Shown: positions 8,794 through 18,083 of the stretch, in pieces
Numbering within the stretch: position 1 is the first letter of the stretch
How the letters are laid out: the number at the start of each line of letters is the position of its first letter
NCBI GenBank assembly: GCA_965230765.1
Contig: CBDDLR010000001.1
Coordinates: 682,001 to 746,000 of the forward strand
Direction of reading: 5' to 3'
Source of the DNA: Sunxiuqinia sp965230765
GTDB taxonomy: Bacteria; Bacteroidota; Bacteroidia; Bacteroidales; Prolixibacteraceae
DNA length: 64,000 nt
Notes under the pieces: generated by a model
Databases searched by the model: none
Told to the model about the DNA's origin: nothing
The model's input: only the letters and a program-made list of their open reading frames with translations
Translations under genes and position numbers: made by a program

Positions 8794-10548
8794 ATGAAAA
8801 AATTTAACTTAAAACCTCTAGCCTTAGTTGCAATGGCTGCTATGCTATTTGCCAGCTGCTCGAGCCTTCAAAAAATGAAGAAGAATGCTGACCAAATTAG
8901 CTTCAAAGTAACTCCTGAAATTCTTGAAACACATGCCGGAACTGTTGATGTTGCAATCAACGGACGTTTCCCTGCATCGTACTTCAACAAAAAAGCAGTT
9001 GTAGTTGCAACTCCTGTATTGAAATACGAGGGTGGTGAGAAAGCTTTTGAGCCTGTAACTGTTCAAGGTGAAAAAGTTGATGCAAATAACAAAGTAATCA
9101 GCTATGATGCTGGTGGAAGCTTTGCGTACAAAGATGCAGTTGAATACGACGAAGCAATGCGTGTTTCTGATTTGGAAATCAGGATTACTGCATCAAAAGG
9201 TGCTTCTAGCCTTGACTTTGATCCAATTAAAGTTGCTGACGGTGTAGTTGCTACTTCAACTTTGGTAATGAATTACCCTGCACCTATTATTGGTGTGCAA
9301 CGCGAAGCAAACACAACTGGCATCTACGATCCAAATATCGACAAATTCCAACGTATCGTTCCTGATGAATACGTTGCTGACATCCATTACTTAATCAACA
9401 GCTCTTATGTTCGCGGAGCAGAATTGAAATCAGAAGATGTTGAAGCTTTCTACGCATACACAAAAGATGCTTTTGATGCTGAACGTAAAGATTTAAAAGG
9501 TCTGGAAATTTCTGCTTATGCTTCTCCTGATGGTGAATTGGACTGGAACACAAAATTGGCTGAAAAACGTGAAAGTTCTTCTTCAAAAGCTATCGGTAAA
9601 AAATTAAAGAAAGCTGAAGTTGAAGCTGAATTGAAAACTAAATTCACTCCGGAAGACTGGGAAGGATTTAAAGAAATGATGGAAAAATCAGACATCCAGG
9701 ATAAAGAATTGATCTTGCGTGTTCTTTCTATGTATTCTGACCCTGAAGTTCGCGAGCGTGAAATCAAAAACCTTTCTGAAGCTTTCACTGCAGTAGCTGA
9801 TGATATTCTTCCAAAATTACGTCGTGCGAAATTAATTGCAAGCGTTGACCTAATTGGTAAAACGGATGAAGAAATTGCTGAATTGGCTGATTCTGATCCT
9901 GCTTCATTAAACCCTGCAGAATTGCTTTACGCCGGAACGCTAACTGACGATTTAAACAAACAACTGGCTATTTATAATTCCATGACTAAAGTTTATTCAA
10001 AAGACTGGAGAGGTTATAACAACGCTGGTCTTGTATTGGCTAAACAAAAAGAATATGGAAAAGCAGGCAACATGTTCGCAAAAGCTGAAAAGCTTAATAA
10101 CGACGAGCCTATCATTAAAAATAACCTAGGTGCTGTTGCATTATTTGAAGGTGATGTTGCAAAAGCTGCTACCTTATTTGGTGCTGCTTCAGGTGCTGGC
10201 AAAGAAGTTGATTACAACATGGGTATCGTTTCTATGAAAAACGGAAACTACGACCAGGCTGTTAAATACTTTGGCGATTCAGGATCAATGAATGCTGCAT
10301 TGGCTAAAATGCTAGCTGGTGATAACAACGGTGCTCTTAAGATTTTAGAAGCTTGCGAATGTCCAAAATGCTTCATGAAACAATATTTAAAAGCAGTTAT
10401 TGGTGCACGTACGGCAAAAGAAAACATGATGTACGAAAGCCTTGAAAAAGCTGTTGAAATGAAGCCTGAATTGAAAGACACAGCAAAAACTGACATGGAG
10501 TTTGCTAAGTACTTCGCTGATGCTAAATTTCAATCAATTGTTGAATAA
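8794..10548 (+). CDS. TPR-containing outer-membrane-type lipoprotein
   Basis: This 584-residue protein carries a signal peptide and lipobox F-A-S-C (Cys22). An Ig/beta-like N-terminal region (residues 30-180) is followed by a segment resembling OmpA-type domains (Y-A-S-P-D-G-E-L-D-W-N...L-A-E-K-R-E, about 245-270). TPR-like helical repeats fill the C-terminal part (about 395-500: W-R-G-Y-N-N-A-G-L-V-L-A, then I-I-K-N-N-L-G-A-V-A-L). Proteins of this build are common in Bacteroidota and probably have a structural or scaffolding role at the outer membrane; the precise function is unknown. The start at 8794 gives the lipoprotein signal. Codons are strongly biased, suggesting high expression. A perfect bidirectional terminator follows. 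Confidence 0.8.
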   Translation: MKKFNLKPLALVAMAAMLFASCSSLQKMKKNADQISFKVTPEILETHAGTVDVAINGRFPASYFNKKAVVVATPVLKYEGGEKAFEPVTVQGEKVDANNKVISYDAGGSFAYKDAVEYDEAMRVSDLEIRITASKGASSLDFDPIKVADGVVATSTLVMNYPAPIIGVQREANTTGIYDPNIDKFQRIVPDEYVADIHYLINSSYVRGAELKSEDVEAFYAYTKDAFDAERKDLKGLEISAYASPDGELDWNTKLAEKRESSSSKAIGKKLKKAEVEAELKTKFTPEDWEGFKEMMEKSDIQDKELILRVLSMYSDPEVREREIKNLSEAFTAVADDILPKLRRAKLIASVDLIGKTDEEIAELADSDPASLNPAELLYAGTLTDDLNKQLAIYNSMTKVYSKDWRGYNNAGLVLAKQKEYGKAGNMFAKAEKLNNDEPIIKNNLGAVALFEGDVAKAATLFGAASGAGKEVDYNMGIVSMKNGNYDQAVKYFGDSGSMNAALAKMLAGDNNGALKILEACECPKCFMKQYLKAVIGARTAKENMMYESLEKAVEMKPELKDTAKTDMEFAKYFADAKFQSIVE

Positions 10549-10562
10549 GACCAAATAACCAG

Positions 10563-10600
10563 ATACTAAAAAAGCGGCTCTTGAGCCGCTTTTTTAGTAT
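10563..10600. terminator. Bidirectional terminator between convergent genes
   Basis: A perfect 18-base inverted repeat, ATACTAAAAAAGCGGCTC (10563-10580) and its complement (10583-10600), gives A and T tracts on both sides. It serves the plus-strand lipoprotein and the minus-strand gene at 10617-11369. Confidence 0.9.
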
Positions 10601-10616
10601 CTCATCGAAAATATAC

Positions 10617-11369
10617 TTAAATCCTCTCAACTTCAATATTTAATTGAATTAATCTGTCACAAAGAGAATTATAATTAAGCTTATAGTTAGTTAAGTCAAT
10701 TTTAAAACCTTTATCATTAATCGTATTTATCAATGATATTTCCTCAAGGACATTTCTCAATAAATTGAAATTCTCTTTGATTCTATATGATTTCAATTTT
10801 CTAGTTCTTTCTTGACTAAAAATTAGAATTTTAATTCTTGAGAGATCCCCAAAAATTTTATTGAGCTGAGACAAAGCTTCTCCGCAATAAAATAAAGATT
10901 CAGAAGTATAATATTTCTTTATTGCCTCTTCCTCAACATCTTCTTTATTTGTTATTAATGTATATGCTAAAGATATTTGACCAGAAATTTCATATTCAAA
11001 TTTATCTATAAATGTTTCTATTTTTTCCTTTTGACTTATTTCATCAAAATCAAGGCCATTGAAATTTCTCATCCACCATTTATATATTCCCAATAAAAAA
11101 GGCACAAAAATATATTCAATTGAGAAATATAATAATGGATAAATAACTATAACCAATAAAACACCCAAAAAGACAGCAAGATCCCCTGAAGAATTAGCGT
11201 AATACCATGTTAAAAGTGTGATGATAGCTGAAAATGTAGGTATAACAAAGTCATTAATCTTTGAAGTTTCTTGTTCCCTCTTAATCTCTCTATGCCGACT
11301 AAGCTCGTTTGAAAGATTGTACTTTGAGAGCGAATTTTTTTTGTAATAGGAATAATCACTAATTTTCAT
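10617..11369 (-). CDS. Unrecognised AT-rich membrane protein
   Basis: I do not recognise a family for this 250-residue protein. The N-terminal 45 residues are charged. Two closely spaced hydrophobic segments follow (about 47-66 and 69-97), then F-L-L-G-I-Y-K-W-W-M near the interface, and a long Lys/Glu-rich helical C-terminal region of about 150 residues that should be cytosolic. ATG 11369 is chosen over GTG 11375. It overlaps the end of the upstream gene by 11 bases, indicating a two-gene unit. Base composition is clearly more AT-rich than the flanking gltX and lipoprotein genes, consistent with recent acquisition. Function is unknown. Confidence 0.65.
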   Translation of the reverse strand: MKISDYSYYKKNSLSKYNLSNELSRHREIKREQETSKINDFVIPTFSAIITLLTWYYANSSGDLAVFLGVLLVIVIYPLLYFSIEYIFVPFLLGIYKWWMRNFNGLDFDEISQKEKIETFIDKFEYEISGQISLAYTLITNKEDVEEEAIKKYYTSESLFYCGEALSQLNKIFGDLSRIKILIFSQERTRKLKSYRIKENFNLLRNVLEEISLINTINDKGFKIDLTNYKLNYNSLCDRLIQLNIEVERI

Positions 11370-11838
11370 TATCACAGCTTTTATGATAATTCATCAAATT
11401 TACATAAACAGTTTTTGCTCTTAGGTTTAAGAATTCCTCTTTTCTCCTGAGCAAATCAAAGTGAGCAGGAATTAGGTTTTCTCTACAATGACAACTATTA
11501 TTCAAAATAATAGTACGTATTTTCTCATTACATTCTTTAAGAAGTTTATCATCAGACAAGACAATTTCATTAATTTTAAAAAAAATTGAATGAAATTTGT
11601 ATGGTATTTTCAGTGACCCATTTTTATTTGATCTTAAAGTCAATTTTACCTGTTTTTTTGTTACTCTAACTCCTTCATCATGTTTCAATGAATCGACTAT
11701 AGTTTTAATCCCTTTTTTTATACATTTTTCTTTACTATAGCTATAAGTAACAGAGTTTCTACCTATAATTTCAACAAGAAAAATAAGATTAACATTAATA
11801 ATTTGTTCTTCTTGATGAAGTTTAAAATAAGAAAACAT
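11359..11838 (-). CDS. Unrecognised AT-rich soluble protein
   Basis: This 159-residue protein has no signal peptide or membrane segment, and I do not recognise a family. It is Lys/Ile/Asn-rich with a predicted mixed beta then alpha layout, and a Cys-His-Cys pattern (S-C-H-C) near residue 115. It is translated first and overlaps the membrane-protein gene by 11 bases, so the two products probably act together. It sits between convergent housekeeping genes (lipoprotein on one side, gltX reading toward the same terminator). Composition is strongly AT-biased. A TAATTTG -7-like element lies about 15 bases upstream of its ATG. Function is unknown. Confidence 0.6.
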   Translation of the reverse strand: MFSYFKLHQEEQIINVNLIFLVEIIGRNSVTYSYSKEKCIKKGIKTIVDSLKHDEGVRVTKKQVKLTLRSNKNGSLKIPYKFHSIFFKINEIVLSDDKLLKECNEKIRTIILNNSCHCRENLIPAHFDLLRRKEEFLNLRAKTVYVNLMNYHKSCDNEN

Positions 11839-11946
11839 AGAGGTTTTTTTGCAAATTACAACTAAAATATCCTAATACAATTCTTTCTTAAAAAAAGTTA
11901 TAAACATTAGAGTGTTGATTATGAGGGCACTTACAAGAACACAAAT

Positions 11947-13491
11947 TTATGATAATTTCTTATAATCGCAAATTATGACAATTGCATTTTTAATCCTTCT
12001 GATTGTTTCTTCTTTTCCAATAAATTCACAAATATCAAATAAATCAACTCCCTGGCTACTACCAACTAGAGCTAAACGAATAGGCACCATTACAACTCCA
12101 AATCCCCATTCTTTTTCATTCATAAATGCTGAAAAGCTTTCTTTAATTGCCGATGCTTCCCAGGTTTCAACTGAACTAAATAGTTCAACAATTGCCTTAA
12201 GCTTGTCCGGGGTATCTTCCTTCCACTTTTTCTTCACCGTTTTTTCATCGTAAGAAGTAGGTGCTTCAAAGAAATATTGCGCCTGCCCCCAAATGTCGTT
12301 CACAAACTCGCAGCGTTCTTTTACCAGGGCCACTATCTTCAGTAGTTTTACATCTTCAATAGAGATTTCCTTTTCCTTCAGAAACGGTTTAAACAGTTCT
12401 GCCAACTCCTCTTCAGACTTCGCCTGTAAATAGTGGCGGTTGAACCATTTAGCTTTTTCTGGATCAAAGCGAGCTCCCGACTTAACAACCCGATCAAGGC
12501 TGAATTGCTCAATCATCTCTTCCATGCTAAAGAATTCCTGCTCCGTTCCGGCATTCCATCCTAATAGAGCAAGCAGGTTGTCAAAAGCTTCGGGAAAGTA
12601 TCCATCTTCTCGGTAGCCTCGGGATTCATCCCCGGTTGTTGGATCAGTCCATTTTAATGGGAATACGGGAAATCCCATTTTATCGCCATCACGTTTACTA
12701 AGTTTACCTTTACCTGTTGGCTTAAGGATTAATGGAAGGTGGGCAAACTGAGGACGGTTTTCACCCCACCCTAAGGCTTCATAAAGCAAGATATGCAATG
12801 GCATGGATGGCAACCACTCTTCACCACGAATAACGTGAGATATTTGCATTAAATGATCATCAACAACATTTGCCAAGTGGTAAGTTGGCATCCCATCGGC
12901 TTTAAACAAAACCTTATCATCAAGCTGAGCTGTATTGAACTTCACTTCCCCACGAATCAAATCCTTTTCAACAACATCAACGTTTTCCGGCATTTTAAAG
13001 CGGATAATATATGGTTCTCCGGAAGTTATCTTCGATGCTACTTCTTCTTCTGATAAACTTATAGAGTTGTTAAGCTTATCCCGGGTATGCATATCGTATG
13101 AAAAAACTTCCTTTTTTGCTTCTGCTTCAGTACGAAGTTTATCTAATTCTTCCGGTGTGTCAAAGGCATAATACGCATTTCCGGTTTTAATCAGTTGATC
13201 TGCATATTGTTTATACATTTCTTTTCGTTCGCTTTGCCTGTACGGACCAAATTCACCGCCAAAACCTGGTCCTTCATCTGGATTTAAACCGCACCATTTT
13301 AATGCCTCAGCAATGTATTCTTCAGCGCCTGGGACATAGCGCGTCTGATCGGTATCTTCAATACGTAACAGGAAATCACCACCATGTTTTTTGGCGAACA
13401 AATAATTAAACAATGCAGTCCTTACCCCTCCCATGTGCAAAGGTCCTGTTGGGCTGGGTGCAAATCGTACTCGTACTTTTCCAGTTTTCAT
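11947..13491 (-). CDS. gltX: Glutamyl-tRNA synthetase
   Basis: This 514-residue class I aminoacyl-tRNA synthetase charges tRNA-Glu in the cytoplasm. The HIGH-type motif appears as P-S-P-T-G-P-L-H-M-G-G at residues 13-23 and the KMSKS-type motif as K-L-S-K-R near residues 262-266. Length is normal. The start ATG at 13491 places the HIGH motif at the usual distance. A promoter with TTTA-N19-TATCTTTG lies just upstream (13514-13544). The gene is monocistronic, followed by the unrelated AT-rich pair. Confidence 0.98.
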   Translation of the reverse strand: MKTGKVRVRFAPSPTGPLHMGGVRTALFNYLFAKKHGGDFLLRIEDTDQTRYVPGAEEYIAEALKWCGLNPDEGPGFGGEFGPYRQSERKEMYKQYADQLIKTGNAYYAFDTPEELDKLRTEAEAKKEVFSYDMHTRDKLNNSISLSEEEVASKITSGEPYIIRFKMPENVDVVEKDLIRGEVKFNTAQLDDKVLFKADGMPTYHLANVVDDHLMQISHVIRGEEWLPSMPLHILLYEALGWGENRPQFAHLPLILKPTGKGKLSKRDGDKMGFPVFPLKWTDPTTGDESRGYREDGYFPEAFDNLLALLGWNAGTEQEFFSMEEMIEQFSLDRVVKSGARFDPEKAKWFNRHYLQAKSEEELAELFKPFLKEKEISIEDVKLLKIVALVKERCEFVNDIWGQAQYFFEAPTSYDEKTVKKKWKEDTPDKLKAIVELFSSVETWEASAIKESFSAFMNEKEWGFGVVMVPIRLALVGSSQGVDLFDICEFIGKEETIRRIKNAIVIICDYKKLS

Positions 13492-13513
13492 TTTATTGTC
13501 TTAAAATTTTCTG

Positions 13514-13544
13514 CAAAGATAGGATTATTCTCATGCTGGGTAAA
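13514..13544 (-). promoter_or_regulatory. Predicted gltX promoter
   Basis: On the minus strand TATCTTTG (13521-13514) is preceded by TTTA (13544-13541) with a 19-base spacer, matching the Bacteroidota consensus except for one base of the -33 element. The leader would be about 15 nt. Confidence 0.55.
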
Positions 13545-13685
13545 GTGTTAAAAATCCCAAATGGAAGTTTTTGACCTGAACCAAAGTGTTTAAATGACAT
13601 TATTCATATAAGCAAGTTGTAATGATTGGACAACTTTGTCAACCTATTTTGAAATTGTTTTTAAATCAAGATGTTTCAGAAACAA

Positions 13686-13715
13686 TTTGCCAGATAGCAG
13701 ATATAGCTATCTTTG
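13686..13715 (+). promoter_or_regulatory. Predicted promoter of the S46 peptidase gene
   Basis: TTTG (13686-13689), 18-base spacer, TATCTTTG (13708-13715): a full match to TTTG / TAnnTTTG. The spacer and -7 element contain an inverted repeat GATAGC/GCTATC (13693-13698 and 13706-13711) that could be an operator. It supports the start at 13757. Confidence 0.65.
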
Positions 13716-13756
13716 TGCTTTTTTACGATACTAATCTTAAAATTATCAATAAAAGA

Positions 13757-15904
13757 ATGAAGAAGTTTTTACTATTATTTTGTGCGCTTACCATTATTAT
13801 GTCGGCAAAAGCTGATGAAGGTATGTGGCTGCCATCGTTGGTTCACAAATTAAACATCAACGAGATGCAGCAAATGGGATGTGAATTATCTGCCGATGAT
13901 ATTTACAATATTAATAATTCCAGTTTGAAAGATGCTGTGGTTGCACTAGACCGTGGTTCTTGTACTGGCGAATTGATTTCAGCAAAAGGATTGATGTTGA
14001 CAAACCACCACTGTGGTTTTGGTGAAATCCAGGCTCACAGTTCAGTTGAGCATGACTACCTGAAAGATGGTTTTTGGGCTAAATCTTATGACGAAGAGTT
14101 GCCAAATCCTGGAAAAACAGCCTCATTTCTTATTCGTGTTGAAGATGTTACTGAAAAAGTACTCGGTGGTTTGGAAGATGATTTAAGCTTTGACGAACGA
14201 AAAGCGAAAATTCAAAAAAGATCATTTGAGATACAACGAGATGCCATCAAAGGCACGCATTACGATGCAAAAGTTCAGGCTTTATTAAAAGGAAACAGGT
14301 ATTTTTTGTTTGTGTATGAAACTTTCCGTGACATCCGCCTGGTAGGAGCCCCTCCTGCTTCTATTGGAAAATTTGGTGGCGACACCGACAACTGGATGTG
14401 GCCAAGACACACAGGTGACTTTTCATTGTTCCGTGTATATTGTGGCCCTGACGGGAAACCAGCTGATTATTCAGAAGAAAACGTACCGTACGAACCTAAA
14501 CACCACCTGCCTATTTCATTAAAAGGATATGAAGAAGGTGATTTTGCCATGGTGATGGGATATCCTGGATCAACAAACCGTTATAAGTCGTCAATCGGTA
14601 TTAATTATACCATGACTGTTACAAACCCTGTACGGGTTGAAGTTCGCAAAAAGAAATTGGAGATTTTGAAAAAATATATGGGCAGCAGTCAGAAAGCCCG
14701 TATTCAGTACGCATCAAAATATGCTCGCAGTTCAAATTATTACAAATACAGCATTGGTCAAAACAAAGGGCTGAAAGCACTTGATGTAATTAATAAAAAA
14801 GAAGGCATTGAAGATGAATTTACCAAATGGGTAAATAAGAACGAGGATAGAAAAGAGAAATACGGTGAAGCACTTGAATTAATTAAGTATGCCTACGAGG
14901 ATCTTGAAGATGAAAAAGCTTATGAGTACATGTCAGAATCGATGGTTCGTGGTCCTGAGATTTTTTACTTTGCCCAAACAGGGAAAGGTATAGCTGCCGC
15001 TCTTGAATCTGACACCAATGGATCCAGGCTTCAGATGGTGACTGAAAAAATGAAAATGAAGCTGGAAGAATTTTTTAAAGATTACAATGCAGCTACTGAC
15101 GAAAAAGTTACTGCTGCCCTTTTAAAAATCTTCTATAAGAATGTTGAGCCTATTTACCATCCTGATTTTTTCAGTATTGTTAAAACCAAATACAAGGGTG
15201 ACTTTGATGCTTATGTTGCTGATATGTTTAAGAAGACCATCTTTAGCAGCAAAGAAACCATGGTTGAATTTCTGGATAACCCAAAACTAAAAACACTTAA
15301 AAAAGATCCTGCGTACATCGCTTCTTCAAGCATCTTTAAAACATTGGATATGATCGGTGAAAAAATGAGTTCAACAACTAACGAGCTTCTTACTGGTCGT
15401 CGACTTTTTGTAGCAGGACTAATGGAAATGCACAAGGACAAAAGTTTTTACCCAGATGCGAATTCTACCATGAGGTTGACTTATGGGACAGTTGGAGACT
15501 ACATCCCTCGCGATGCAGTGCACTATGACTACTTCACTACCTTAAAAGGGTACATCGAGAAAGAAAAACCAGGTGATGCTGAGTTCCACGTTCCGGAAAA
15601 ACTGAAAGAACTATACTATGCTGGCGACTATGGTCAGTATGCTGATAAAGACGGAACGCTGCACACTTGCTTCATAACCAACAACGACATTACCGGAGGG
15701 AACTCTGGAAGCCCTGTTATTAATGGAAAAGGTGAGTTGATTGGTTGTGCGTTCGATGGGAACTGGGAAGCCATGAGTGGCGACATTGCCTTTGAACCAG
15801 AACTACAAAAATGTATCAATGCAGATATCCGATTTATTCTTTGGACAATAGACAAATTTGCTGGTGCTACTCATTTAATCGATGAAATGACGATCGTAAA
15901 ATAA
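13757..15904 (+). CDS. S46 family dipeptidyl-peptidase (DPP7-like)
   Basis: This 715-residue periplasmic serine exopeptidase releases dipeptides from peptide N-termini. The signal peptide ends after M-S-A-K-A. The chymotrypsin-like triad is visible: His85 in T-N-H-H-C, Asp221 in R-H-T-G-D-F-S, Ser650 in G-G-N-S-G-S-P. The residue 18 positions after the catalytic Ser is Gly (A-F-D-G-N-W-E). As I recall, DPP7 has Gly and the acidic-specific DPP11 has Arg at this place, so DPP7-type preference for hydrophobic P1 residues is inferred. The ATG at 13757 is chosen over the upstream frame extension because it starts the signal peptide and lies downstream of the promoter. Confidence 0.95.
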   Translation: MKKFLLLFCALTIIMSAKADEGMWLPSLVHKLNINEMQQMGCELSADDIYNINNSSLKDAVVALDRGSCTGELISAKGLMLTNHHCGFGEIQAHSSVEHDYLKDGFWAKSYDEELPNPGKTASFLIRVEDVTEKVLGGLEDDLSFDERKAKIQKRSFEIQRDAIKGTHYDAKVQALLKGNRYFLFVYETFRDIRLVGAPPASIGKFGGDTDNWMWPRHTGDFSLFRVYCGPDGKPADYSEENVPYEPKHHLPISLKGYEEGDFAMVMGYPGSTNRYKSSIGINYTMTVTNPVRVEVRKKKLEILKKYMGSSQKARIQYASKYARSSNYYKYSIGQNKGLKALDVINKKEGIEDEFTKWVNKNEDRKEKYGEALELIKYAYEDLEDEKAYEYMSESMVRGPEIFYFAQTGKGIAAALESDTNGSRLQMVTEKMKMKLEEFFKDYNAATDEKVTAALLKIFYKNVEPIYHPDFFSIVKTKYKGDFDAYVADMFKKTIFSSKETMVEFLDNPKLKTLKKDPAYIASSSIFKTLDMIGEKMSSTTNELLTGRRLFVAGLMEMHKDKSFYPDANSTMRLTYGTVGDYIPRDAVHYDYFTTLKGYIEKEKPGDAEFHVPEKLKELYYAGDYGQYADKDGTLHTCFITNNDITGGNSGSPVINGKGELIGCAFDGNWEAMSGDIAFEPELQKCINADIRFILWTIDKFAGATHLIDEMTIVK

Positions 15905-15925
15905 TTGAACTAAATAGTTTGAAAG

Positions 15926-15957
15926 AGGGTGGGCAAATTAAGTTCACCCTTTTTTAT
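15926..15957 (+). terminator. Hairpin terminator after S46 peptidase
   Basis: AGGGTG (15926-15931) pairs with CACCCT (15945-15950), followed by TTTTTATTTTT. The loop is 13 bases, so this is a moderate terminator. Confidence 0.55.
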
Positions 15958-15983
15958 TTTTATATTTGGCAAAAAGAAATTAC

Positions 15984-16454
15984 ATGACCAATCCTCCTAG
16001 AATAACCATTTACACAGATGGAGCTGCTCGTGGCAATCCAGGTCCTGGTGGCTACGGCGTTGTTTTATTGTCCGGACAACATCGCAAAGAACTTTCAGAA
16101 GGATACGAGTTAACTACCAATAACCGGATGGAATTACTGGCCGTCATTATTGGGTTGGAAGCTCTAAAAGTCCCCAATAGCCAAGTCACCATTTATTCAG
16201 ACTCCAAGTATGTAGTTGATTCAGTGGAGAAAAAATGGGTTTGGGCATGGGTGAAGAAACGTTTTAAAGGGAAAAAGAATGCTGACCTTTGGATCCGCTT
16301 TCTGAATATCTACGAAAAACACCAGGTGAAATTTGTCTGGGTGAAAGGGCACGCCAACATTCCCGGAAATGAACGCTGTGACCAACTGGCTGTTGAAGCC
16401 TCAGAAATGCCCGGACTTAAAAAAGACTTAGGTTATCTGGAAGCACAAGAATGA
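15984..16454 (+). CDS. rnhA: Ribonuclease HI
   Basis: This 156-residue enzyme cleaves the RNA strand of RNA-DNA hybrids, acting in primer and R-loop removal. The four acidic catalytic residues are visible in Y-T-D-G-A, R-M-E-L-L-A, Y-S-D-S-K-Y and E-R-C-D-Q-L-A, with the conserved K-G-H-A-N segment before the last. Length is that of the plain E. coli-type enzyme without a hybrid-binding domain. The ATG at 15984 is chosen over the TTG at 15966, which lies inside a TATATTTG -7-like element (15961-15968) that probably drives the gene. Confidence 0.96.
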   Translation: MTNPPRITIYTDGAARGNPGPGGYGVVLLSGQHRKELSEGYELTTNNRMELLAVIIGLEALKVPNSQVTIYSDSKYVVDSVEKKWVWAWVKKRFKGKKNADLWIRFLNIYEKHQVKFVWVKGHANIPGNERCDQLAVEASEMPGLKKDLGYLEAQE

Positions 16455-16523
16455 TTTATGCATTTTGACAGAAATAGCTTCTCAACATTTCACTACATTT
16501 ACGCCATTATTTGAAGAGCACAC

Positions 16524-17759
16524 ATGAATCTAGTCTACCAAATCGGGATTTTGTTCTATAAATTTGCGGCCTTGTTTGCATCGATGTTTTCAGAAAAAGC
16601 AAGGCAATGGTCTGCCGGACAAAGAAACTCGTTTGCTTACCTTGAAAAAGAAATAAAATCAGACAAGCCAATTATCTGGGTTCATGCAGCATCGCTTGGC
16701 GAGTTTGAACAAGGACGACCGCTTATTGAACAAATAAAGGACAAGCATCCCAACTATCAGATTTTACTTACCTTTTTTTCACCATCAGGATATGAAATAA
16801 GAAAAAATTATGAAGGTGCTGATTACATTTGCTACCTCCCTGCTGACACAAAAAAAAATGCACGGAAGTTTATTGAACTGGTAAATCCTGAGAAAGTATT
16901 CTTTGTGAAATATGAGTACTGGAAGAATTACATATCGATCCTTAATAAAAAAAATATTCCGTTATACCTGGTTTCAGCAATTTTCAGAAAAGATCAACTA
17001 TTTTTTAAAAACGATTTTAGGGGAAGGTGGTACAGAAAAATACTGGAAAAGGTGACTTTCTTTTTTGTGCAAAACCAAATGTCTGCTGACTTGCTTGAAA
17101 ATCTCGGTCTGAAAAATTATGCGATTACCGGTGATACTCGATTCGACCGCGTTGCCGAAATTGCATCAAACAGGAAGAAACTGCCAATTATTGAACAATT
17201 CAAAGGGGAGAGTCCGTTGATAATTGCAGGAAGCTCGTGGGAACCTGATGAAAAACTGTTGGCTTCTTTTGCAAATGAAAATCCGAACGTAAAGTTTGTT
17301 TTCGCACCTCATGAAGTAAAGGAATCAAATATCAAAAGGCTTACAGGTTTATTCAATGACCAAGCTATTCGTTATTCACAAGCACAAAATATTGACCTAA
17401 GCTCTTTTCAAATCTTAATTGTTGATTCCATTGGGTTGCTCTCGAGTATTTATCGGTATGCTGATATTTCATATATCGGTGGCGGTTTTGGAGTAGGCAT
17501 TCACAACACCCTTGAGGCTGCTATTTATAATACTCCGGTCCTTTTTGGCCCAAATCACCTAAAATTCCAGGAAGCTGTCAGCCTAATTGAAAATAAAATT
17601 GCGTTCCCAATAAACAACCAGGATGAATTAAACAATACCTTGAACGATCTTTTGAGTAATCCACAAAAACGAAATGAAATTACAATCACTTGCGAGAAGT
17701 TTATGAATCAAAACATTGGCGCTACCGAATACATCATAAAAAAAGTTTTTAACAATTGA
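16524..17759 (+). CDS. waaA: 3-deoxy-D-manno-octulosonic acid (Kdo) transferase
   Basis: This 411-residue GT-B glycosyltransferase adds Kdo to lipid A precursor at the inner membrane, on the cytoplasmic face, in lipopolysaccharide synthesis. An N-terminal membrane-associated helix is followed by the family hallmark W-V-H-A-A-S-L-G-E-F-E-Q near residue 51. Further features are F-F-S-P-S-G-Y-E, a central A-G-S-S-W-E-P-D-E and the C-terminal G-G-G-F-G-V-G-I-H-N-x-L-E-A. Length is normal. It stands alone between rnhA and the ribonucleotide reductase gene. Confidence 0.95.
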   Translation: MNLVYQIGILFYKFAALFASMFSEKARQWSAGQRNSFAYLEKEIKSDKPIIWVHAASLGEFEQGRPLIEQIKDKHPNYQILLTFFSPSGYEIRKNYEGADYICYLPADTKKNARKFIELVNPEKVFFVKYEYWKNYISILNKKNIPLYLVSAIFRKDQLFFKNDFRGRWYRKILEKVTFFFVQNQMSADLLENLGLKNYAITGDTRFDRVAEIASNRKKLPIIEQFKGESPLIIAGSSWEPDEKLLASFANENPNVKFVFAPHEVKESNIKRLTGLFNDQAIRYSQAQNIDLSSFQILIVDSIGLLSSIYRYADISYIGGGFGVGIHNTLEAAIYNTPVLFGPNHLKFQEAVSLIENKIAFPINNQDELNNTLNDLLSNPQKRNEITITCEKFMNQNIGATEYIIKKVFNN

Positions 17760-18083
17760 CATTTTTTGCAACCATTTTTTTGCATTAACGTATTAGTCTG
17801 ATCCTGAAACCGCTTAGGTTAACTTCTTGTAAACATTTCTTCCACCACCTAACATTAAATTTCATTTTTGGTAAACTTTTCTTAATTATCAAAAACCTAT
17901 CGCCCTGATAATCTTCCAACTAACACATTTTAGTTGATAACTTTTGATGCTAACTCCGAAAATAGTGTTCCATTTTTTTCATTCGCTTCTTATATTGCAT
18001 GTAGCAAATTCGAGGAAAAAGGAACCCGTTTAAATTCAAGTTTACAATCAGTTAACACAAACTCTTTTTATTATTTTTTGTAT
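17760..18083 (+). other. Gene-free stretch before the ribonucleotide reductase gene
   Basis: The reading frame is open from 17934 but the residues before 18084 look non-conserved. A weak inverted repeat ATTATCA (17884-17890) / TGATAAT (17906-17912) is present. No cobalamin riboswitch core (B12 box) and no convincing TTTG/TAnnTTTG promoter were found, although a TATATTG-like element lies near 17993. Confidence 0.4.

Noticed and set aside
13622..13756. Upstream extension of the S46 peptidase frame
   Set aside because: It would run through the predicted promoter and bury the signal peptide.
17934..18083. N-terminal extension of the ribonucleotide reductase frame
   Set aside because: The 50 extra residues look non-conserved and AT-rich; the ATG at 18084 gives the normal family N-terminus.
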